Origin: DATDCY01 sp964513745
GTDB taxonomy: Bacteria; JAUVQV01; DATDCY01
Direction: 5' to 3'
NCBI GenBank assembly: GCA_964513745.1
Contig: CAZEOK010000101.1
Location: 1 to 11,141 of the forward strand
DNA: 11,141 bases
The number at the start of each line of letters is the position of its first letter. Positions within the stretch are counted from its first letter, which is position 1. The translations under genes were made by a program, and so were the position numbers. This document shows positions 5,633 through 11,141 of the stretch, piece after piece. The notes under the pieces are model-generated. The model worked only from the letters and a program-made list of their open reading frames with translations. It was not told the DNA's origin and did no database searches.

Positions 5633-6310
5633 CTAGGGCCGCACGACCTCCGTGCCCTTGGGCGGCGCAAAGCGGAACAGCCCGGCGTCGAGACCGGGAT
5701 TCGTCCGCTCCCCGGAAAAAATGAGGTGCGTGACGTTGCCGAAGGCGTCCTCGACGATCGTGCCGGCGAGCCGGCATTCCCCCGCGGCGACCTCGATCAC
5801 CAGCCGCGTCAGATCCGGCGCCTCAACGCGGGGCCGCAGCGTGACGCTCACCAGCCCCCCGGCGTCCGGGTCGATATCGCGCTCCTCCCAGGTGAACTCC
5901 GCGGCGAAGTCGCCGCGGCCGAACAGGAACAGCAGCGGTGTCTGTCGAGCGAAGACTGCGTCAACGGGCTGGACAACCACCTGCTTGCGCTCCGGCCGAT
6001 AGAACCAGAGCTGTTTGCCGTCCGCGACGATCACCTGGGAGTCGGGGCCATCATATTCCCATCGCATCCGGCCGGGCGACTGGAAGTAGAGCCTGCCGGC
6101 GCGGGCGCGGGGACGGCCGAGGCTGGCTACCCGGCTTTCCTGGACAAAGCCGGCGGTGAGATCGCGAAGCGCCCCGTAGCGGTCCTGGACGCAGCGAAGC
6201 AGGGCCGCCGGCGCTGATGCCCGAGCTGAAGCCGTCAGGGCCGGCAGTGCGGACAGCAGCACGCCTACGACGACGCCGGTCGCCCGCGCACGACGACAAA
6301 CGAGTCTCAT
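5633..6310 (-). CDS. lolA: Outer-membrane lipoprotein carrier protein LolA
   Basis: LolA is the periplasmic chaperone that takes lipoproteins released by LolCDE from the inner membrane and delivers them to the outer membrane. The 225-residue product has a basic start (RLVCRRARA), a hydrophobic core at about 11-28 and a likely signal-peptidase site near ASA at 31-33. The mature part carries family features: LTAGFVQESR (51-60), GRLYFQSPGRMRWEY (72-86), QVIVADGKQLWFYRPERKQV (92-111) and TPLLFLFG (124-131). The C-terminal strand region near FGNVTHLIFSGERTNPGLDAGLFRF (190-214) is also typical. No LolB is seen here, which is common outside beta- and gammaproteobacteria. The ATG at 6310 is preceded by a G-rich stretch (GGGGGGCGGG). 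A candidate promoter lies upstream, and the GGDEF gene follows closely. Confidence 0.93.
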   Translation of the reverse strand: MRLVCRRARATGVVVGVLLSALPALTASARASAPAALLRCVQDRYGALRDLTAGFVQESRVASLGRPRARAGRLYFQSPGRMRWEYDGPDSQVIVADGKQLWFYRPERKQVVVQPVDAVFARQTPLLFLFGRGDFAAEFTWEERDIDPDAGGLVSVTLRPRVEAPDLTRLVIEVAAGECRLAGTIVEDAFGNVTHLIFSGERTNPGLDAGLFRFAPPKGTEVVRP

Positions 6311-6335
6311 GACCCGCCCCCCATGGTTGGGATCG

Positions 6336-6364
6336 AGTCTAGCAGGACACCAACAAACTCACAA
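6336..6364 (-). promoter_or_regulatory. Candidate sigma70-type promoter for lolA
   Basis: TTGTGA (6364-6359; four of six) and TAGACT (6341-6336; four of six) are separated by 17 nt, with TGC before the -10 as in extended -10 promoters. Predicted initiation is near 6329, about 20 nt before the lolA ATG. The rest of the 111-bp gap to the Omp85 gene (6311-6421) holds short GC stems but no convincing terminator, so read-through from the upstream pair remains possible. Confidence 0.4.
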
Positions 6365-6421
6365 ACAAGCCAGCACTGCCACAGGCTGCCGCAGACGGCC
6401 CCTTTTCAGCGGCCTCAACGG

Positions 6422-9211
6422 TCAGAAGGGGTAGCCGATGGTCAGGTGCCAGCGCGAGGGTGATTCCCCCGGCTCGGGCGAGATCTTGCGGCCCCAGTCG
6501 AGCCGGATCGGCCCGACCAGCGTCTCGTAGCGCAGGCCGGTGCCGACCGACGTCTTGAGACCCGAGGCCGGCAGCCCGGCCTGATCCGCCCAGAGCTCCC
6601 CTGCGTCGAAGAAGAGAACGCCACGCAGCTTGCGGAACAGGCCGAACCGCAGTTCGAGGTTTCCCTGGGCGAAGATGTTGCCGCCAAGCGGATTGCCCGC
6701 CTCGTCCTTCGAGCCGATGTCCTTGTAGTCGTAGCCGCGCACGCTGCTGTCGCCGCCGAGGAAGAAGCGCTCCGAGAGCGGCAGGTCCCCGGCGCTGAGA
6801 ACCAGCTGCGTGAAACCGCCGCGCAGCCCGAGGGCGAGCTCGGCACCGGAGCCGAGCGGCAGGTACCACGAGGTCTCTAGCTGATACTTCGCGAACGAGA
6901 CGTCGCCACCGAACAGAGGCCGCGCGACCTCCACGCTGGCCAGGGAGAAAGAACCGCGTCGTGGCGAAATGGGATTGTCGCGGCGGTCGTAGTCGAGCGC
7001 CGCGATGAGGCTGCCGATGTTGAAGCTCTCCAGGGGGCCGAGTTCCGCGGTGAGTTCAGGGACCACGTCCGAGTAGTTCACGAACTCGTAGCGATATCGC
7101 AGGTTGAGCAGCAGCCGGGAGGTGAGATCGCGGTTGACCCCGAGCATCAGGCCCCGCCGCAGGACATCGTACCCGGTCTCTTCCCGGCTTTCCAGGTAGA
7201 GGTCTGCCTGCCCCTGGAGCTGGTATTCGAGGAGCCAGGGCTCCTGATAGAACAAGTCGTGGCGATAGCCGATCTCGCTCAGCTTGGTCTTCCAGCGCAG
7301 GCCCCGGCCGGTGCCGAAGAGATTCTGCTCTCCAGCCTCGACGAAACCACGGAAGCGCTCGTCGCTGGCGTAGCCGAAACCGAAACCGACGAAGCCTGTC
7401 TGCCGTTCGCGTACGGCGACGACCAGGTCCTGCGGCGCTTCGGGCGAAACCGGTTCGGGCAACACGTAACGCACCTCGCGGAACAGCCCGAGCTCGTACA
7501 GCCTGTTCTTGCCCTTGGCGAGCGCCTCCGGATTGAACGGGTCCCCGGGCTCCAGCTGCAGCTCGCGCAGGATGACGCGCCGCTCGGTCCGCCCGTTGCC
7601 GGTCACCGCGACGCCGCCGAGCCGCTGCAGCCGGCCCTCGTCCACCGTGAAGCGCAGGTCGACGCTGGCGCGATCCTCGTCGAAATCCGGGCGGACCGTC
7701 ACGACGCATCGGGGGTACCCGGCCCGCGCGTATTCCGCCTGCACGCGGGCTGCGGCCGGCTGGAGGTCCGCCGCAATGAAGGGCGCGCCCTCGCTGACGC
7801 CCGCTGCCGCCTGCAGGTGCGACGGCGCCTGCACGACGGCGCCGGTAAACGATATGTACCGTATCAGGGACCGGTGCCCCTCGCGCACGGAAAAGATGAC
7901 CACGGCACCCGCAGGCCCGGCATCAGGCCAGACCTCCGGCGGCGAGGCTTCGACCCTGGAGAAGCCGGCGGCGCGATACCAGGACTCGATCCTGCGCCGA
8001 TCGCGCTCGAGCTGCGGACTCCGCAGCAGCGATGGCTCGTCGCCCGCCGACGTGCGAGTGTCGAGCCGCTGTCGCACCCAGCTCTCGTCGAGATGCGTGA
8101 ATCCCTTCAGCCGCACCTCGCCGACTGACACCGGTCGTCCCTCGCGCACGATGTACACGACCCGTCCGGCGCCGTAGTCCGCCTGGGCGTCGACTTCGGC
8201 GAGGTAGTAGCCGCGATCCTGGTAGAACGCGAGAATGCGCTCGCGCCCCGCGGCAACCTCTTCCTCGTCGAAAAAACCGGACCGCTGGAATGTCAGGAGC
8301 GGACGCAGGTCGCCCTCGCTGAAAGCCGCCAGGCCGCGAAACGACGCCTCGAACCGCCGCCCTTCATCGATCTCGATGGCAACCGTCACGAGGCTGTAGC
8401 CGGCGGGGCCGAGGGTGAGTATCCCCTTGATCGGATTTGTCAGCACCGCCAGAAACGCCAGAGCCCCCTCGCTCCCGGCGATCTGCGAACCGACCCGGAC
8501 ATCGAGGTAGCCTCGCCGCTGGTAGAAATCCCGCAATTTATCGAGACCGCGCTGGAGGTCCGCGCCTCGAAAGAACGTGTACGGGTTGATCCCGAACGCC
8601 TTGCGGATTTCTCCCTCCCCCAACTCGCGATTGCCGCGCACCAGAATCTCGCGCACGACCCGGGGCCGCCCCTCGCTGATGCGGTAGGTCACGCTCACCT
8701 CCCCGTCGCCACGAACGATTTCCTCGGCGACCGTGGTGCCCTCGTACCCCTGCTCATCGTAGTGGCGCAATATCCGCTCGCTGTCGCCGCGGACGAGCTC
8801 CTCGCGAAAGGGCTCTGCAGGCCGCAACCGCACCATGAGCACCAGGTCACGCTCCAGCACGAGGAAGTTTCCCTTGACCAGAACCTCCCGGACCAGCGGG
8901 TGCGGCAGCAGCGTGAAGATCACTCCCGGACCAACGGGTCCGACGGCCAACCGGGCTCCGACTTCGGCAAAAAGGCCGGTTGCGCGCAACAGGCGCAGGT
9001 TGCGCTCGAGGAGATCCGGCGTCAGCGGATCGCCAGGCCGGACCGCGACGAGGTCCGCAAAGCGGTACGACCCGATCCGGTCCGCGGGGGAGAATGCCAC
9101 CGTGGCAACCCGCTGGACGCCTTCGGCAAAGCACGGTGGCGCGGCGGCGAACAACGCGACAAGGATCGCAGCAAACGACCATGGCAGCTGGCGACCGCGG
9201 GGTGTCGTCAT
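6422..9211 (-). CDS. Omp85-family outer-membrane assembly protein with seven POTRA domains (BamA/TamA-like)
   Basis: This 929-residue protein belongs to the family that inserts beta-barrel proteins into the outer membrane. Residues 11-29 form a signal peptide ending CFA-E. By repeating strand/helix signatures I count seven POTRA domains at about 32-104, 106-183, 185-286, 287-360, 361-446, 447-527 and 528-603. Recurrent landmarks are helix motifs of the FYQ-x-RGY kind (229-235, 329-335) and EGR-type domain ends. The third is longest, with about 20 extra hydrophobic residues near 249-270. The 16-strand-type barrel runs 604-929, with the lid-loop motif VRGY at 824-827, GLRYETLVGPIRLDWG (892-907) and a terminal Phe. 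The gene overlaps the TamB stop as ATGA, without a clear ribosome binding site, so coupling is likely. TamB linkage favours a TamA-like partner; the domain count exceeds E. coli BamA (five) and TamA (three). Confidence 0.93.
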   Translation of the reverse strand: MTTPRGRQLPWSFAAILVALFAAAPPCFAEGVQRVATVAFSPADRIGSYRFADLVAVRPGDPLTPDLLERNLRLLRATGLFAEVGARLAVGPVGPGVIFTLLPHPLVREVLVKGNFLVLERDLVLMVRLRPAEPFREELVRGDSERILRHYDEQGYEGTTVAEEIVRGDGEVSVTYRISEGRPRVVREILVRGNRELGEGEIRKAFGINPYTFFRGADLQRGLDKLRDFYQRRGYLDVRVGSQIAGSEGALAFLAVLTNPIKGILTLGPAGYSLVTVAIEIDEGRRFEASFRGLAAFSEGDLRPLLTFQRSGFFDEEEVAAGRERILAFYQDRGYYLAEVDAQADYGAGRVVYIVREGRPVSVGEVRLKGFTHLDESWVRQRLDTRTSAGDEPSLLRSPQLERDRRRIESWYRAAGFSRVEASPPEVWPDAGPAGAVVIFSVREGHRSLIRYISFTGAVVQAPSHLQAAAGVSEGAPFIAADLQPAAARVQAEYARAGYPRCVVTVRPDFDEDRASVDLRFTVDEGRLQRLGGVAVTGNGRTERRVILRELQLEPGDPFNPEALAKGKNRLYELGLFREVRYVLPEPVSPEAPQDLVVAVRERQTGFVGFGFGYASDERFRGFVEAGEQNLFGTGRGLRWKTKLSEIGYRHDLFYQEPWLLEYQLQGQADLYLESREETGYDVLRRGLMLGVNRDLTSRLLLNLRYRYEFVNYSDVVPELTAELGPLESFNIGSLIAALDYDRRDNPISPRRGSFSLASVEVARPLFGGDVSFAKYQLETSWYLPLGSGAELALGLRGGFTQLVLSAGDLPLSERFFLGGDSSVRGYDYKDIGSKDEAGNPLGGNIFAQGNLELRFGLFRKLRGVLFFDAGELWADQAGLPASGLKTSVGTGLRYETLVGPIRLDWGRKISPEPGESPSRWHLTIGYPF

Positions 9212-11141
9212 TTCAGAGCGTACCGGAAAACCAGGTCCAAGCTGTAAATCCCCTGACGCAACTCCTGCCCCCAGACCGAGAGGTAATCGAGCAGCGAGTA
9301 CTGCACCGCGACCTGCTGGTCCTCGGTGGCGCCGAGGTTCTGCGAATAGCTCACGAAGAGCCGATCCGAAAGATGCGTCCCGAGCGTGACCCGGGCCGAG
9401 ACCTGGTTGTCGTCGCCGACAACCGGTTCGAGCTGGAGCACCTCCAGGCCCATGGAGCTGCGGGCCTCGTCCCCGAGCGCGTTCACCAGCGGTTCGGTAG
9501 TGAAGACCGCCGCGCCGGCCGTTGACGCGCCCTCGCCCCGGCGCTCCAGGTCGCTGCGCGTCTCCCCGATGGTCAGCAGCGCGACGAGATCCTGCTGGGT
9601 CATCGCCGGCAGAGAGGTCAGGTGGTAGGAAGGCTTGTTGATGGGCCCGTCCATCAGGAAAAGGATCTGCGTCTCCCCGACCGAGGTCGATGCCTGCAGG
9701 TCCAGCAGCGGGACGGTCGCCGGCGGCACGAACCGCAGGGAGCCGCTCTCGAGCCGAAACTGCCGCGAAAGGTAGAAAGCCTCCCCTTGGATCCCGGTGA
9801 TCTCCCCGCGCACGACCGGCGCGCCGAGCCGGCCGCCGATTTCGAGCGCCACCGCGGTCTCGATCTTCGCCATGCGGTTGGCGATCCAGACGTTGTCGGC
9901 AGCGGTCACCTTCACGTCGAGCGCCATCCGCCCCAGGTCGGGCCCCCGGACGCTGGATGCGGCCGCCGCAGCGGCTGCCGCATCCGACGCAGGAGCGAGG
10001 GAGGGCGGGCGCTCCCCGAATTCGCGCAGGTAGCGCGCCTTGAGAATGCGCACCTCGCCCGCGAGCTTCAGGTCCTGGAAATCCCCGTGCAGAGCAAGGT
10101 CCAGGTCAGCCTGGGCCTTGAGGGCGCCGGCAAGAGAGACCAGGATGCTCCTGCCCTCGAGCTGCGCGTCCACCCGCACCGGCGCGCGGCTCCAGTCCAT
10201 CGTCCCGTTCAACCGCACGGTGCCGCCCCCGGTCTGCCCGGTCAGTTCCCGAACCTCGAGGCGCTCGGCCCCCACGAGGACCTTCCCCCGCAGACGCGTG
10301 ATCTTGGCGGGGAAGGGACGCAGGAACATTTCCGCGTCGAAAATCTCGGCATCGCCCGAGAGCGCCGGGGCTGCGAGCGCTCCGGCCATGCCCAGCCGCA
10401 CTTCGACCGGACCCCGCAGCTCGCGCGCCGCCGGGATGCGCCCGCGAAACAGCGCCAGGTCGAGGCGGCCTTCGACCCTTGCGTCGAGACGGTCCTTTTC
10501 GAACTCGTAGCTGCCGCTGCCGCGGAACGCGCCGCCGCTGATGGTCCCCGAGAGACCGGTCGCGGTCAGGGTCCGGCCCCGTAGCTCCAGCCGTCCCTCG
10601 AGGTTCGAGAGCGGCTCCGGAAGCGACCGGGCCCTCACGTACGCTTCGTGGACGGTGAGGCTGCCCTCGGGAAGCGGCGCGGACCACGGACCGCCGAGTG
10701 TCAACGCCAGGTCGCCGCTGCCTTCCACGTCCTCGATCTCGCGCCAGTACTCCCTGAAGACGGCAAGGTTCACGGTTCCCTCCGCCTGAAGGTTCCACCC
10801 GCCGGAAACACTCCCGCCCCCGCGCACTACCAGGCTGTACTGCTCCCCGGCGAGCCGGAAATCCCCGACGACAAGCCCCCCGTCGCTCCAGGAAATCCGC
10901 ACGGGAGCTGGGTTCTGAAGCGTCTTCCCGGCGGCCTCGAGCCAGAGCGAGTCAAGCTGGAGATCGGCCCGCACCGAGCGGGGATCTTTCAGCCGGCCGG
11001 CGGCCTGGAGCCGGCCGGCGGCGAGGAAGGAGGCTTTCCCGAGCGCCTTGGCGAGCGCCGGCGGGAATGCCCCGAGCCCCGAGCGGACCATCTCCGGGGC
11101 AAACTGGCGCAACTCGAGATCGGCCTTGAAACGCCAGTCCC
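9208..11141 (-). CDS. tamB: TamB-family (DUF490) inner-membrane/periplasm-spanning protein, partial (N-terminus off the right edge)
   Basis: 643 C-terminal residues are visible; the gene enters from beyond the right edge. TamB proteins are anchored in the inner membrane and stretch a hydrophobic beta-taco groove across the periplasm. They pair with Omp85 proteins in outer-membrane assembly and are implicated in phospholipid transport. The visible part consists of repeated short amphipathic strands (for example the GSLTVHEAYVRAR and LSGDAEIFDAEMFLRPF stretches). It ends in the conserved DUF490 region: GEAFYLSRQFRLESGSLRF, then VGETQILFLMDGPINKPSYHLTSLPAMTQQDLVALLTIGE, and finally strands ending LDLVFRYALK. 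An Ala run (AAAAAAAASS) interrupts the repeats at about 9955-9985. The stop overlaps the Omp85 start as ATGA. Gene order is tamB then barrel, the reverse of E. coli tamA-tamB. Confidence 0.88.
   Translation of the reverse strand, partial: DWRFKADLELRQFAPEMVRSGLGAFPPALAKALGKASFLAAGRLQAAGRLKDPRSVRADLQLDSLWLEAAGKTLQNPAPVRISWSDGGLVVGDFRLAGEQYSLVVRGGGSVSGGWNLQAEGTVNLAVFREYWREIEDVEGSGDLALTLGGPWSAPLPEGSLTVHEAYVRARSLPEPLSNLEGRLELRGRTLTATGLSGTISGGAFRGSGSYEFEKDRLDARVEGRLDLALFRGRIPAARELRGPVEVRLGMAGALAAPALSGDAEIFDAEMFLRPFPAKITRLRGKVLVGAERLEVRELTGQTGGGTVRLNGTMDWSRAPVRVDAQLEGRSILVSLAGALKAQADLDLALHGDFQDLKLAGEVRILKARYLREFGERPPSLAPASDAAAAAAAASSVRGPDLGRMALDVKVTAADNVWIANRMAKIETAVALEIGGRLGAPVVRGEITGIQGEAFYLSRQFRLESGSLRFVPPATVPLLDLQASTSVGETQILFLMDGPINKPSYHLTSLPAMTQQDLVALLTIGETRSDLERRGEGASTAGAAVFTTEPLVNALGDEARSSMGLEVLQLEPVVGDDNQVSARVTLGTHLSDRLFVSYSQNLGATEDQQVAVQYSLLDYLSVWGQELRQGIYSLDLVFRYALK

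Noticed and set aside
3467..6217. A 916-codon open frame on the plus strand
   Set aside because: It runs antisense to pgpA, the acidic gene, the GGDEF gene and lolA, all with clear family motifs. Its translation is rich in Arg, Pro and Asp/His with no domain, as expected for the opposite strand of high-GC genes.
6365..6421. Intrinsic terminator behind the Omp85 gene
   Set aside because: Only 4-5-bp GC stems with long loops (GCCGC/GCGGC, CAGC/GCTG) are present and no T-run follows directly, so the evidence is too weak for a feature.
9955..9990. Alanine run in TamB as a possible frameshift or assembly error
   Set aside because: The frame is intact on both sides, with TamB-like strands before and after. 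Ala-rich linkers are common in high-GC genomes.

Overview
The window reads as chromosomal core sequence from a high-GC diderm (Gram-negative) bacterium. Every gene is on the minus strand, so the window is transcribed from its right end to its left end. The outer-membrane genes (TamB, Omp85, LolA), a type IV pilus PilT ATPase directly behind recA, and a REC-GAF-GGDEF protein fit a deltaproteobacterial-type lineage (Desulfuromonadota/Desulfobacterota or a relative). That placement is an inference from gene content and order; no rRNA or other phylogenetic marker except RecA is present.

In transcription order there are three blocks. Block 1 (11141 to 5633) is an outer-membrane biogenesis block. 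It holds the C-terminal part of a TamB-family protein, then an unusually long Omp85 barrel protein that I read as having seven POTRA domains, joined by an ATGA overlap. After a 111-bp gap with a candidate promoter comes lolA, the periplasmic lipoprotein carrier. Block 2 (5605 to 3732) holds a response regulator/diguanylate cyclase (REC-GAF-GGEEF, intact inhibitory site) 27 bp behind lolA. It is followed by a small unrecognised protein with a duplicated Cys motif and a 40-residue, almost pure Asp/Glu tail, which has its own candidate promoter and a structured leader. A GC-rich hairpin follows and probably ends this unit.

Block 3 (3603 to 1, running off the left edge) is a tightly packed operon: pgpA (phosphatidylglycerophosphatase A), pncC/cinA C-terminal-type amidohydrolase, thpR (RNA 2',3'-cyclic phosphodiesterase), recA and pilT. 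Neighbouring stop and start codons overlap (TGATG, GTGA, ATGA), or in the case of recA the Shine-Dalgarno abuts the preceding stop, so translational coupling is likely along the whole chain. A candidate sigma70 promoter sits immediately behind the upstream hairpin.

I see no RNA genes, CRISPR arrays, insertion sequences, phage genes or attachment sites. The window is mostly ordinary conserved machinery. The points most worth a second look are the Cys-duplicated acidic miniprotein and its leader, the seven-POTRA Omp85 next to TamB, and the coupling of recA to lipid, nucleotide and pilus genes.
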